Below, in pieces: positions 47,607 to 57,069 of a stretch of DNA of 64,000 nucleotides. A model generated the notes under the pieces. It saw nothing but the letters and a program-made list of their open reading frames with translations, was not told the origin of the DNA and searched no databases. Numbering within the stretch: position 1 is the first letter of the stretch; every line of letters starts with the position of its first letter. A program made the translations under genes and the position numbers. Origin of the DNA: Vibrio sp. CDRSL-10 TSBA (GTDB lineage Bacteria; Pseudomonadota; Gammaproteobacteria; Enterobacterales; Vibrionaceae); the NCBI GenBank assembly GCA_039696685.1, contig CP155566.1, forward strand, positions 806,001 through 870,000, read 5' to 3'.

Positions 47607-49055
47607 ATGAAATTTATAGTTAAACCACATCCGGAAATCTTTGTTAAAAGTGAATCAGTACGTAAGCGTTTCACTAAAATTCTTGAGGGTAATATTCGCA
47701 ATATCGTCAAGAACCGTACCACAGGTGTTGCGGTATTTAACCGTCGTGATCATATTGAAGTGTCGGGTAACAGCGATGAATTTTTCGCCGAGACACTGGA
47801 AATTCTGACCACCACACCCGGCATCCAGCAAGTGCTGGAAGTGAAGCAGAGTGAGTTTACTGACCTGCACAATATTTATGAGCAGGTGTTGGAGCAGAGC
47901 CGCGATCTGATCGAAGGTAAAACGTTCGTAGTGCGTGCTAAACGTCGTGGTAAGCACGAGTTTAAATCGATTGAGCTTGAGCGCTATGTGGGCGGCGGCC
48001 TGAATCAGGCGGTGGAAAGCGCACGCGTTAAGCTGCAAAAACCGGATGTCACTATTCGTATCGAAGTGGTTGATGGTCTGCTCAACCAGATTATTGCCCG
48101 TCATAAAGGTCTGGGCGGTTTCCCGCTGGGCACACAGGAAGACGTACTGAGCCTGATTTCTGGTGGTTTCGATTCAGGTGTGTCGAGCTACCTGCACATC
48201 AAACGTGGTTCTAAAGTTCACTACTGTTTCTTCAACCTGGGTGGTCCGGCGCACGAGATTGGCGTAAAACAGGTCGCTCACTACTTGTGGAATAAGTACG
48301 GCTCATCGGCCAAAGTCCGTTTTATCTCGATTGATTTTGAGCCGGTTGTGGCTGAAATCCTGGAAAAAGTCGATGACGGCCAGATGGGCGTGATCCTGAA
48401 GCGGATGTTTATGCGTGCGGCGGGTATGGTGGCTGAGAAGTTTGGCATCCAGGCGCTGGTAACCGGCGAAGCTCTGGGTCAGGTATCAAGCCAGACGCTG
48501 ACTAACCTGCGTCATATCGATAACGTAACGGATACCCTGATTCTGCGCCCGCTGATCAACTGGGATAAAGATGACATTATTACGCTGGCGCGCGAAATCG
48601 GTACCGAAGATTTTGCCAAGACTATGCCGGAATACTGTGGTGTGATCTCGAAGAGCCCGACCGTGAAAGCGGTGAAGGGTAAGCTGGAAGCGGAAGAAGC
48701 CAAGTTCGACTTCTCGATTCTGGAAAAAGTGGTTTACGATGCCCGTCAGATGGACATTCGTGACATCGAGAAAGAGTCGCAGCAGCAGGCTCCGGAAGTG
48801 GAACTGGTGACCGCCGTGCAGGAGCACGCTGTGGTACTCGACATCCGCAGTCCGGATGAAGAAGACGATAAGCCGCTGGAACTGGATGGGGTTGAAGTTC
48901 AGCACCTGCCGTTCTATAAGCTGGCGACTCAGTTCGGTGACCTGGATCAGTCGAAGACTTATCTGCTGTACTGTGAACGCGGTGTGATGAGCCGTCTGCA
49001 GGCGCTGTATCTGCAGGAACAGGGCTTTAAGAACATTAAGGTTTACCGCCCATAA
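47607..49055 (+). CDS. thiI: tRNA 4-thiouridine/thiazole synthase ThiI with rhodanese domain
   Basis: Transfers sulfur to uridine 8 of tRNA and to ThiS in thiamine synthesis. The 482-residue protein has an N-terminal ferredoxin-like and THUMP part, the PP-loop ATP site [20 protein letters not shown], and a C-terminal rhodanese domain with the catalytic Cys in [20 protein letters not shown], as in E. coli. No TPP riboswitch could be recognised in the 200-base leader, although TATAAT at 47477-47482 marks a possible promoter. A terminator follows. Confidence 0.95.
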   Translation: MKFIVKPHPEIFVKSESVRKRFTKILEGNIRNIVKNRTTGVAVFNRRDHIEVSGNSDEFFAETLEILTTTPGIQQVLEVKQSEFTDLHNIYEQVLEQSRDLIEGKTFVVRAKRRGKHEFKSIELERYVGGGLNQAVESARVKLQKPDVTIRIEVVDGLLNQIIARHKGLGGFPLGTQEDVLSLISGGFDSGVSSYLHIKRGSKVHYCFFNLGGPAHEIGVKQVAHYLWNKYGSSAKVRFISIDFEPVVAEILEKVDDGQMGVILKRMFMRAAGMVAEKFGIQALVTGEALGQVSSQTLTNLRHIDNVTDTLILRPLINWDKDDIITLAREIGTEDFAKTMPEYCGVISKSPTVKAVKGKLEAEEAKFDFSILEKVVYDARQMDIRDIEKESQQQAPEVELVTAVQEHAVVLDIRSPDEEDDKPLELDGVEVQHLPFYKLATQFGDLDQSKTYLLYCERGVMSRLQALYLQEQGFKNIKVYRP

Positions 49056-49105
49056 GGTTCGCCTGACGACCAGACAGCGGCACAGCCGCAACAGTTTTGA
49101 ATATG

Positions 49106-49139
49106 AAAAGCGTAAACTCAGCCGGGTTTGCGCTTTTTT
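49106..49139 (+). terminator. Terminator of thiI
   Basis: AAAAGCGTAAAC and GTTTGCGCTTTT pair with one G-T wobble around an 8-base loop, followed by TT. Confidence 0.75.
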
Positions 49140-49278
49140 ATTGGCCGCTTGTTAATGTTTCAATAGTGGCTAAAAGCGCGCCGTTTCGGACACAAAATCA
49201 CAGTTTCGAATTAGTATTATTAACGAATTGTTACAGTTGTTGAGGTAAGTATCAGCAGGTTTTTGTGCGCGGCAGATA

Positions 49279-49486
49279 AAAAAACACCGCCATATAGGCG
49301 GTGCTAAAAATTTGACAGACAGGTCAAAAAATAAATACAGGAAGTATATTTTGTAGCAGGGGATAACTGCACAAAACAGGGTGGTAGAAACCTACCGAAC
49401 TCGAAAACCGAGTTTGCAAACACAACATCGCAACAACTAAGCCCATTGATTCTAAACAGAATCAAGCCGTTCAGGTCAGCGTTGCG
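49279..49486 (-). ncRNA. gcvB: GcvB small regulatory RNA
   Basis: About 208 bases on the minus strand, divergent from gcvA, the conserved place of GcvB. The central segment GTTGTTGCGATGTTGTGTTT, then GCAAAC, matches the G/U-rich region that base-pairs with amino acid and peptide transporter mRNAs in enterobacteria. The 3' end AGCACCGCCTATATGGCGGT, followed by a T run, matches the E. coli GcvB terminator (AGCACCGCCTAATTGCGGTG). It should act with Hfq to repress amino acid uptake genes when glycine is plentiful. Confidence 0.88.
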
Positions 49487-49492
49487 GGGTGC

Positions 49493-49521
49493 AATATAGA
49501 TTTTCTCTGGCTGGTTAGCAA
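49493..49521 (-). promoter_or_regulatory. Promoter of gcvB
   Basis: On the minus strand TTGCTA (49516-49521) and TATATT (49493-49498) are separated by 17 bases. GcvA bound in the 90 bases to its own start would activate this promoter, as in E. coli. Confidence 0.6.
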
Positions 49522-49576
49522 CGGACAATTTATAATGTTTCAGATTAAAAAAACTAATCTGTTACAGAGTGTACTC

Positions 49577-50497
49577 ATGTCGAGAAGATTGCCACCATTA
49601 AACTCGCTGAAAGTGTTTGAAGCAGCGGCCCGCCACCTGAGTTTTACTCGTGCGGCGGAAGAGTTGTTTGTCACCCAGGCTGCGGTTAGTCATCAGATTA
49701 AAGCGCTGGAAGAATTTCTCGGTCTTAAGTTGTTCCGGCGTCGCAACCGTTCGCTGTTGCTGACGGAAGAGGGCCAGGGTTACTTTCTCGATATCAAAGA
49801 TATCTTTGTCTCCCTGCAAGAGGCGACGGATAAACTGCTGGAACGCAGTGAGAAAGGCGCGCTGACCATCAGTCTGCCGCCAAGCTTTGCCATTCAGTGG
49901 CTGGTGCCACGCCTGGCGGACTTTAATCAGCAGGAGCCGGATATCGATGTGCGGATTAAAGCCGTCGATATGGAAGAGGGCTCGCTGACCGACGATGTCG
50001 ATGTCGCTATCTATTATGGCCGCGGTAACTGGCCGGGCTTGCGCGCGGATAAGCTGTACCAGGAGTTCCTGATCCCGCTTTGTGCGCCGTCGCTGTTGAT
50101 CGGCAGTAAACCGCTCGCTAACCTGAATGACCTTGGTCAGCATACCCTGTTGCATGATACGTCTCGGAAAGAGTGGAAGCAGTTCGCCAAAGAGAACAAT
50201 CTGGATGGCGTTAACGTCAACCACGGGCCGATTTTCAGTCACTCGACCATGGTATTGCAGGCGGCCGTGCACGGGCAGGGGGTGGCACTGGGCAACAATG
50301 TACTGGCGCAGCCGGAGCTGGATGCCGGACGGCTGGTGGCTCCGTTTGATCAGGTGCTGATGACCAATAACGCCTTCTATGTGGTGTGCCATGAAAAACA
50401 AGCTGATATGGGGCGCATTGCCACTTTCCGTGACTGGATGCTGAAAAAAGCTCGCAGAGAACAAGAGGAATTACTCGATGACGCAGGTGCGCGTTGA
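49577..50497 (+). CDS. gcvA: Glycine cleavage system transcriptional regulator GcvA
   Basis: A LysR-type regulator of 306 residues, activating gcvTHP and gcvB. It begins MSRRLPPLNSLKVFEAAARH, followed by LSFTRAAEELFVTQAAVSHQ and GLKLFRRRNRSLLLTEEGQ, the helix-turn-helix sequence characteristic of GcvA; the effector domain follows. The ATG at 49577 (MSRRLPP) is preferred to 49535. It is divergent from gcvB, and the next three genes overlap or touch in the same direction (hydrolase, ygdD, rlmM). Confidence 0.95.
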   Translation: MSRRLPPLNSLKVFEAAARHLSFTRAAEELFVTQAAVSHQIKALEEFLGLKLFRRRNRSLLLTEEGQGYFLDIKDIFVSLQEATDKLLERSEKGALTISLPPSFAIQWLVPRLADFNQQEPDIDVRIKAVDMEEGSLTDDVDVAIYYGRGNWPGLRADKLYQEFLIPLCAPSLLIGSKPLANLNDLGQHTLLHDTSRKEWKQFAKENNLDGVNVNHGPIFSHSTMVLQAAVHGQGVALGNNVLAQPELDAGRLVAPFDQVLMTNNAFYVVCHEKQADMGRIATFRDWMLKKARREQEELLDDAGAR

Positions 50498-51102
50498 TGG
50501 CGACAGCCATCCACTGACATTTATTTTTGCCCACGGTGCCGGGGCAGATATGGATCATGAATTTATGGCTGCGGTCGCAGCCGGACTGGCGCAGAAACGG
50601 CATTAAAGTGGTGCGGTTTAACTTCCCTTATATGGTCAAACGCAGTGAAGATGGCAAGCGCCGTCCGCCGGATCGGGCGCCAAAGCTGCTCGACGCCTAT
50701 CAAGCTGTGCTGGCCGAATACGCGAGTGGCCCTGTGGTGATTGGCGGTAAGTCGATGGGCGGGCGTATGGCTTCGTTGCTGAGTGAGCACTCACATGTGG
50801 CCGGGATTGCCTGTCTTGGCTTTCCGTTTCATCCGCCCGGTAAACCGGAAAAGTTCAAGGGTGACCATCTGGCAACCATGCCCAAGTCGTGCCTGATTCT
50901 GCAGGGCGAGCGCGATACCTTCGGGACTCAGGCTGAATTTGCGGGTTTTACCTTCAGTGACCAGGTTGAGGTCAGTTTTCTGCCCGATGGTGACCACAGC
51001 TTTAAACCGCGCAAAGCGTCCGGCCACACTGAAGCGGGTAATATTGCCCTGGTGGTAGAGCGCTTAACTCAGTTTATTAAAGAGGTGTATGATGCAAAGT
51101 AA
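50478..51102 (+). CDS. Alpha/beta hydrolase, KANL3/Tex30-like, one frameshift
   Basis: A cytoplasmic alpha/beta hydrolase of about 207 residues, recovered by joining two frames. It starts within gcvA (20-base overlap) as MTQVRVDGDSHPLTFIFAHG, with the oxyanion region AHGAGADMDHEF. The frame breaks at GAAAC 50594-50598; removing one A gives AAGLAQNGIKVVRFNFPYMV. The nucleophile elbow is GGKSMGGRMASLL and the catalytic His lies in LPDGDHSFKPRKASGHTEAG. The substrate is unknown. It overlaps ygdD by 14 bases, so the genes are coupled. Confidence 0.85.
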
Positions 51103-51490
51103 GCATTTACTTACATTTGGCGGTCTGTTTTCAGGCGTTGCCGTTGCGCTGGGGGCTTTTGCGGCGCACGGTCTGAAAGTTACCCTGAGCCCGTACCTGC
51201 TGGAAGTGTTTCAAACCGGTGTGCAGTACCAGTTCATCCATGCAGCGGCGCTGATTGCGTGCGGCATCCTGCTCCAGTTGCCACTGGCACAAAAAGCGCG
51301 AAACTATTTTAGCCGCGCGGCGATTTGCTTTATCATCGGCATCTTTTGTTTTAGCGGCAGCCTGTACGCGCTGGCACTGACCGGAATTAAGTGGTTTGGT
51401 CCGGTGACACCGTTTGGCGGGTTGCTGTTTATGATCGGCTGGGGACTGTTTGCCTTGGCAGCGATGAGTATTAAAGAGGTGAAGCAGTGA
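51089..51490 (+). CDS. ygdD: DUF423 membrane protein YgdD
   Basis: A 133-residue inner membrane protein with about four hydrophobic segments ([78 protein letters not shown]). The AFAAHG motif near residue 24 is family-specific. The function is unknown. In E. coli it lies between gcvA and rlmM, as here apart from the hydrolase. It overlaps rlmM by 4 bases. Confidence 0.92.
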   Translation: MMQSKHLLTFGGLFSGVAVALGAFAAHGLKVTLSPYLLEVFQTGVQYQFIHAAALIACGILLQLPLAQKARNYFSRAAICFIIGIFCFSGSLYALALTGIKWFGPVTPFGGLLFMIGWGLFALAAMSIKEVKQ

Positions 51491-52578
51491 AACAAGTCAT
51501 GCTCTACTGCCGTGCGGGCTTTGAAAAAGAGTGCGCCGGCGAGATTCAGGACAAGGCCACGCAACTGGAAGTGTATGGATTTCCGCGCATGAAAACCAAT
51601 AGTGGTTTCGTGATGTTTGAGTGTTACCAGGAAGGTGATGCGCAGAAACTGATCAAAGAGATTGATTTCCAGACGCTGATTTTTGCCCGCCAGATGTTTG
51701 CTGTGGCGGCCGAGTTTGAAGATCTGCCTAAAGATGACCGCATTTCACCGATTCTTTCCCGGTTGGGCGAGCTGGAAGATTTTCCGCGTTGCGGCGATCT
51801 GCGTGTCGAAACGCCGGACACCAATGAAGCCAAAGAACTGCTCAAGTTCTGCCGTAAGTTCACTGTACCGCTGCGTCAGGCGCTGCGTGGCAAAGGCTTA
51901 CTGATGGCAAAAGAGCACCCGAAAAAGCCGGTGCTGCATGTCTGTTTTGTGGCGCCTGGTCATTGCTATGCCGGTTTCTCTTACAGTTCGAACAACTCAC
52001 AGTTCTTTATGGGTATTCCGCGCCTGAAATTCCCGGCGGATGCGCCGAGCCGTTCAACCCTCAAGCTGGAAGAAGCGTTTCACGTATTTATTCCGCGTGA
52101 AGAGTGGGACACCCGTCTTGCCTCCGGGATGTGGGCGGTTGACCTCGGTGCCTGTCCGGGGGGCTGGACCTACCAACTGGTGAAACGTTCGATGTTCGTG
52201 CATGCGATTGATAACGGCATGATGGCTGACAGCCTGATGGAAACCGGTCAGGTGACTCATCACATGGTGGATGGCTTTAAGTTCGAACCGCCGCGTAAAA
52301 ACGTTACCTGGCTGGTGTGTGACATGATTGAAAAGCCGTCTCGCGTTGCGCAGTTGATGGGCGAGTGGCTGATCCGGGGATTGGCCAAAGAAGCGATTTT
52401 CAACCTCAAGCTGCCGATGAAAGGGCGCTATGATGAAGTGCTGGAAGACATTGAGAACCTCAAGCTGTTCCTGCGCGACAACGAAGTGAAATTCCGCCTG
52501 CAGGCGAAGCATCTTTACCATGACCGCGAAGAGATCACGGTTCATGTTCAGGTGCTGAAGACGATTTCGCCATACTAG
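51487..52578 (+). CDS. rlmM: 23S rRNA (cytidine(2498)-2'-O)-methyltransferase RlmM
   Basis: Methylates the ribose of C2498 in 23S rRNA. The 363-residue protein has an N-terminal THUMP-like part ([20 protein letters not shown]) and a Rossmann methyltransferase domain with the SAM motif [20 protein letters not shown]. The K-D-K-E type site is spread over [19 protein letters not shown] and [14 protein letters not shown]. It ends the gcvA-linked operon; a terminator follows about 95 bases later. Confidence 0.95.
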   Translation: MKQVMLYCRAGFEKECAGEIQDKATQLEVYGFPRMKTNSGFVMFECYQEGDAQKLIKEIDFQTLIFARQMFAVAAEFEDLPKDDRISPILSRLGELEDFPRCGDLRVETPDTNEAKELLKFCRKFTVPLRQALRGKGLLMAKEHPKKPVLHVCFVAPGHCYAGFSYSSNNSQFFMGIPRLKFPADAPSRSTLKLEEAFHVFIPREEWDTRLASGMWAVDLGACPGGWTYQLVKRSMFVHAIDNGMMADSLMETGQVTHHMVDGFKFEPPRKNVTWLVCDMIEKPSRVAQLMGEWLIRGLAKEAIFNLKLPMKGRYDEVLEDIENLKLFLRDNEVKFRLQAKHLYHDREEITVHVQVLKTISPY

Positions 52579-52673
52579 AGCTGATTTCGCCAGATTCGCT
52601 AAGATGTCTCGCGACTGGAACATCATTTCCCGTATAGTGAGCGGTCGATAATTCGCTCAGCATGCAAAACGAT

Positions 52674-52699
52674 AAAACGCTCCTTCGGGAGCGTTTTTT
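52674..52699 (+). terminator. Terminator downstream of rlmM
   Basis: AAAACGCTCC-TTCG-GGAGCGTTTT followed by TT; a UUCG tetraloop hairpin. Confidence 0.85.
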
Positions 52700-52806
52700 A
52701 AACCGAGAGTTTTACAGCGAGAGTTTTTTAGCGAGAGTGCCTTATGGCGGATAGGCTTTATAGCGGATATATTGCAGCGCCAGCTTATCTTGGCGGCGCA
52801 AAAGCG

Positions 52807-53598
52807 TTAGCCTTGTGACTCTTCACTGCCGGGCACCACATAACGTATATCCTGCAGATTGAAGCCAAGCTCGATGTCGGTTTTCAGTCCGGCGACCTGT
52901 TTACATACCCGCGCCAGTTCGATGTGCTGGTCGAGCTTTTTGCGGTACTTCGGTGCCAGTTCTTCACTGGCATAGGCGCTTTCAATATCGCTAAACTGAG
53001 TCAGGATCTCTTTGGCGGCTTTCGGGCCGACGCCCGGAACGCCCGGCACCTGGCTTGAGCTGACACCCGCCAGACCCCAATAGTCGGCCAGTTGCTCAGG
53101 TTTGACGCCAAATTCTTTAGCAATAAACGGCGCATCCAGCCAGCGGTGCTGGAAGTAATCCCGGATCTGCAGCGTCGGCGACAGTAACTGGCAATAGCCT
53201 TTGTCGGTGGAGATGATGGTGACTTTTTCCTGATGCGAGGCCACTTTAACTGCCAGCGTTGCGACCAGATCGTCTGCTTCGTCACCGTCGGAGAGCAGCG
53301 AATCGATCCCCAGTTGCCACCAGGCCTGCTGAATCGCGTCCAGCCCTTGTGCCAGAGGCTCGGGCATCGGTTTACGATTGGCTTTGTAGTCCGGCAGGAT
53401 TTCTGCCCGCCAGCCACGATCCTGCAAATGGTGATCAAACACAGCAATAATGTGAGTCGGCTGCGCTTCATTGATGATGCGCTGCAGGGTGCGGGTGGTG
53501 GTGTCGATAGTACGGGCAATGTCACTTTCATCGGGTTGTACGGAGTGGACGCGGCGGATCAGATTTAACGCATCGATGATGACAAGATGAAGAGACAT
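52807..53598 (-). CDS. xni: Flap endonuclease Xni (ExoIX)
   Basis: A 263-residue 5' nuclease-fold protein related to the 5' domain of DNA polymerase I. It has MSLHLVIIDALNLIRRVHSV at the N-terminus, a metal site (DGDEADDLVATLA and ISTDKGYCQLLS), and the helix-hairpin-helix GVPGVGPKAAKEILTQFSDI that binds DNA. E. coli ExoIX (YgdG) lies in the same neighbourhood. It trims flaps, possibly in Okazaki fragment processing. The gene follows ppnN on the same strand. Confidence 0.94.
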   Translation of the reverse strand: MSLHLVIIDALNLIRRVHSVQPDESDIARTIDTTTRTLQRIINEAQPTHIIAVFDHHLQDRGWRAEILPDYKANRKPMPEPLAQGLDAIQQAWWQLGIDSLLSDGDEADDLVATLAVKVASHQEKVTIISTDKGYCQLLSPTLQIRDYFQHRWLDAPFIAKEFGVKPEQLADYWGLAGVSSSQVPGVPGVGPKAAKEILTQFSDIESAYASEELAPKYRKKLDQHIELARVCKQVAGLKTDIELGFNLQDIRYVVPGSEESQG

Positions 53599-53641
53599 AA
53601 GGGTTGATTACCTGGGTTGTCTGCCCGGCGTGGGACAAGAT

Positions 53642-53670
53642 AAAAAAATAAGGGCGATAAGGCCCTTATT
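53642..53670 (-). terminator. Terminator downstream of ppnN
   Basis: ATAAGGGC and GCCCTTAT form an 8-base stem with an A run at 53642-53648, giving a T tract on the minus strand. It lies between the ppnN stop and the xni start, so xni may have its own promoter. Confidence 0.6.
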
Positions 53671-53720
53671 GTAATGAGTTTGTCTCAGATTGCTACCCGC
53701 ACGCGCGGGTAGCCGGTGGT

Positions 53721-55083
53721 TTAAGAGACAATACGATAGCATGGTTCGTAAGCACTGCCGCCGGGCAGTTTCATCCGGTTTTGCGCCACGAAATCTTTCA
53801 GCAGTTTGTCCATTTTCTTCATCAATACCGGATCGCCATGGATTTCAAACGGTCCGTGCTGCTCGATTTCACGAATCCCCTCCGCTTTGACGTTACCGGC
53901 CACAATGCCGGAGAAACGCGCGGCGCAGATTGGCGGCCAGCACTTCCGGTGCCTGATCGAGATGTAAGTCGAGATTAGCCATATTGTCATGATTGGGCTC
54001 AAACGGCATCTGGAATTCCGGCTCGATTTTCAGCGACCAGTTAAAGCTGTAAGCATCTTCGTGATCTTTGCGGTGCTGGCGTACGGTCGGCATCGCATTG
54101 CGCATAATGCGCGCCGCTTCAGCCGGATCGTCGATCACGATGCGGTAGTGTTTACGCGCTTCATCACCGAGAGTATCGGCAATAAACTCATCAATCGAAC
54201 GGAAATACTCTTCACTCTCTTTCGGACCGGTCAGCACAATCGGCATCGGCTGATGAGTGTTGTCCGGATGCATCATGATACCAAGGATATACAGCAGTTC
54301 TTCGGCCGTGCCCGGGCCGCCCGGGAAGATGATGATGCCGTGCGCGATACGGACGAACGCTTCGAGACGTTTTTCGATGTCCGGCATAATAACCAGTTCA
54401 TTGACTATCGGGTTTGGCGGCTCAGCGGCAATGATCGAGGGCTCGGTCAGACCAAGATAGCGTTTTTCCTGGTAGCGCTGTTTGGCATGGCCAATCGCAG
54501 CACCTTTCATCGGGCCTTCCATAGCACCCGGACCACAACCGGTACAGATGTTTAATTCGCGCAGGCCGAGTTCATTGCCCACTTCACGGGTGTACTGATA
54601 CTCTGTCGCGTTGATTGAATGTCCGCCCCAGCACACCACCAGATTGGGAATGATACCCGGGATCAGAGTGCCGGCATTACGCAGGATCCCAAACACCAGG
54701 TTGGTGATATGGGTCGAATTGGTCAGATTGAGGCGCTGGCTGTCGGCGAGGTGCATATTGACATACACGATATCGCGCAGCACTGAAAACAGGTGCTCCT
54801 GAATCCCTTTAATGATATGTCCATCGACGAAAGCGTGTTCGGGCGGATTGGTCAGTTCCAGCTTAATCCCGCGCTCACGGCGCAGTACATTGACGTCGAA
54901 ATTACTGTATTTATCCAGCAACTCTTTCGAGTTATCGGTGTGACTGCCGGAGTTGAGTACCGCCAGGGTACAGTTGCGGTAGAGCTGGTACAGGTCGCCG
55001 CTCGACGCGGTTTTTTTGAGTCGTTCTACTTCAAGTTGCGACAACAGATCCATACTGCCCGCAGGGCTGACTTGGGTGATCAT
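53721..55083 (-). CDS. ppnN: Nucleotide 5'-monophosphate nucleosidase PpnN (YgdH), one frameshift
   Basis: Cleaves purine and pyrimidine monophosphates to base and ribose 5-phosphate; the E. coli enzyme is activated by (p)ppGpp. Features are [20 protein letters not shown], the LOG-family site [20 protein letters not shown], and [20 protein letters not shown]. The frame breaks near the C-terminus at GAAAC 53913-53917; removing one base gives [20 protein letters not shown] and 453 residues, the family length. The order ppnN-xni matches ygdH-ygdG in E. coli. Confidence 0.93.
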
Positions 55084-55394
55084 GCTGACCTCCTTTCTGA
55101 GAGGTTAATGAGAGTCCACCTGGCGAGCGGGTTGGAATACGTATTGATTACTTTGCTCGTTACACCGGATGGGAACACTGACGGCGCATTTTATTGTGAC
55201 TTTGGTTATGGGGAAAATTGAGCCGCAGTTAATAAGTTAACTAATTGATATTACGCTTTCAATCTTGTTCGGATCTACAGATTAGGGAAATATTGTGCCG
55301 TAGCAGATGTGAAGGCGGTCACTAAAATTGTGCAGGTTTGTATAAAAAATAGCCATATTTGTGGTGAGGGATGGCGTTGGAGAAGGGCGCGGTT
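55084..55394. other. Intergenic region between ppnN and the cyclase gene
   Basis: About 310 bases. The left end contains the ppnN ribosome site and should hold its promoter. The centre (55200-55340) is AT-rich. No terminator for the cyclase gene and no RNA gene were recognised. Confidence 0.3.
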
Positions 55395-56960
55395 TTACTT
55401 CCAGGCTATTTGATTCGGGCCGTATTTTTTCGCTTCGCTCATCGCCCGATAGGCGCGCTCGAGTACGATTTCCGGAGTATCTGATTCTTTAAAACAGGTG
55501 CTGGCCGCGGTCAGGGTAATGGTGATGTTTTTATCGCGGAATTTAAACGGCAGTTTGGACACGTTGCGCTGAATCTGCTGAATAATCTGGTAGCTGTCAT
55601 TATCACTGTGGTCAGGCAGCAGAATCACAAACTCTTCACCCGAGAATCGCGCCACGGTCGCGGTTTCGTTGACTTCTTTACTGATGGTGCGGGCAATGAT
55701 GCGCAGCGCTTTATCCCCGGCCATAAAACCGAAGCTGTCATTAATGGCTTTGAATTTATCAATGTCCAGCATTATCAGGCGCAGGTTGTTCTGAGCGCGA
55801 ATCCAACGGTGGTATTCGTGCTCCAGGCGATCATTGAACGCACTGCGGTTATACACATTGGTCAGGGTATCCTGCTGCATACGCTGGGCCTGATCATCAA
55901 GACGGCGGCGATAATCCTGGGTCATCTCGTACAGCGCTTCCATCTGGCTGCGGGTGTACTGCATGCGTTCAATCAGCACCTGTTCACGCTGTTCGGCGTG
56001 GGTCAGACGTTCTGACAATGAAGCCAGTTCATCCAGCATAGGCCCCAGTTTGGCTTTGGTGGCTGCCAGCTCGGTGCCCTCTTTCAGGGCGCTCTGACTG
56101 CGTCCGACCAGGGAGCTGAGTTCCACGTGCATTTCCTCGCGGTGCACTTGGTAGCTCTGGCTTTGCTCGACGTTCTGATTGACGCTTTTAATGTTGTTAG
56201 ACAGGGAAGTATTGACCAGATCAAGAAACTTCTCGGAGCCTTTACGTTCCGCGTTGGTGCCGGCGATAACCAGTTTCAGCACATCCATGGTCAGTTCCAG
56301 CAGTGACTGGGTGGTCACACCGCTCAGCAGCTTGGCACGGATGTCGGTCAGCAGGTCACCATATTCGCCGTCGAAGTCGAGTTCGGTGATCAGGCTTTGC
56401 AGTTCGTCACTTAAACGTGCCAACAGCTCTTGGTCAGCTCCGCCGGCCAGATCGGCATTCAATGCGTGCGGGTTAGCGGAGATGATTTTGACGGAGCGTT
56501 CATACAGCGCCAGCAGTCGCATCGCCTGTTCCACTTTGGAAGGCGGCTGAGCGGCGGAAAAACTGAGCAGATCACGCAGGTCGCGTTTGATTTTTGCCGG
56601 CAGGCCGGGAACGCGCAACAGAATTTCACCACTGCTTTTGATCTGAGAATCAAGGTGGTGACTCTGTTTATCCATGTTCAACGTTTGTTGCTTCAACATG
56701 CGCTCCAGTACGGCCAGTCGGGGTATGATTGAGCTTATATCGGTTTGTTGTTCGATGGCTTGACGTAGCTCAGCAAGATACCCGTTTAACTGGATATTCT
56801 CGCCCTGACAAGCCTGACTTAAAGATGCGACGATGCGCTTCAGGACTTTTTGTTCTCGGTTAAATTTGAACGAAGTATCCCGATGTGTCAAACGTGTTTG
56901 TTCCAATTTGCTACGCAATTGGTCTAACTGATTTTGGATATCTTGTTCAAGAGCGCCCAT
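55395..56960 (-). CDS. Diguanylate cyclase with long coiled-coil N-terminus (SGEEF)
   Basis: A 521-residue protein. The first 350 residues are helical and heptad-rich without a recognised sensor or membrane segment. The C-terminal GGDEF domain begins QQDTLTNVYNRSAFNDRLEH, with LIMLDIDKFKAINDSFGFMA and the active-site motif SGEEF near residue 440. The first Gly is replaced by Ser, a variant found in active cyclases. No RxxD inhibitory site is evident before it (ETATVARFSGEEF), so feedback inhibition is probably absent. ATG 56960 is preferred to the TTG at 56969. Confidence 0.85.
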   Translation of the reverse strand: MGALEQDIQNQLDQLRSKLEQTRLTHRDTSFKFNREQKVLKRIVASLSQACQGENIQLNGYLAELRQAIEQQTDISSIIPRLAVLERMLKQQTLNMDKQSHHLDSQIKSSGEILLRVPGLPAKIKRDLRDLLSFSAAQPPSKVEQAMRLLALYERSVKIISANPHALNADLAGGADQELLARLSDELQSLITELDFDGEYGDLLTDIRAKLLSGVTTQSLLELTMDVLKLVIAGTNAERKGSEKFLDLVNTSLSNNIKSVNQNVEQSQSYQVHREEMHVELSSLVGRSQSALKEGTELAATKAKLGPMLDELASLSERLTHAEQREQVLIERMQYTRSQMEALYEMTQDYRRRLDDQAQRMQQDTLTNVYNRSAFNDRLEHEYHRWIRAQNNLRLIMLDIDKFKAINDSFGFMAGDKALRIIARTISKEVNETATVARFSGEEFVILLPDHSDNDSYQIIQQIQRNVSKLPFKFRDKNITITLTAASTCFKESDTPEIVLERAYRAMSEAKKYGPNQIAWK

Positions 56961-57069
56961 CGACAACAATCTAATAAAAAGGGGATCAGTATGATCCTAT
57001 TTACTGATTTGTCGATAATAGCAAATATTTTGAATCCGTCACGAATTCAGGGCCTTAACCGCGTAGCTT

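Noticed and set aside
49598..50464. 288-codon minus-strand open frame opposite gcvA
   Set aside because: An antisense shadow of a certain gene, with no start site or family similarity.
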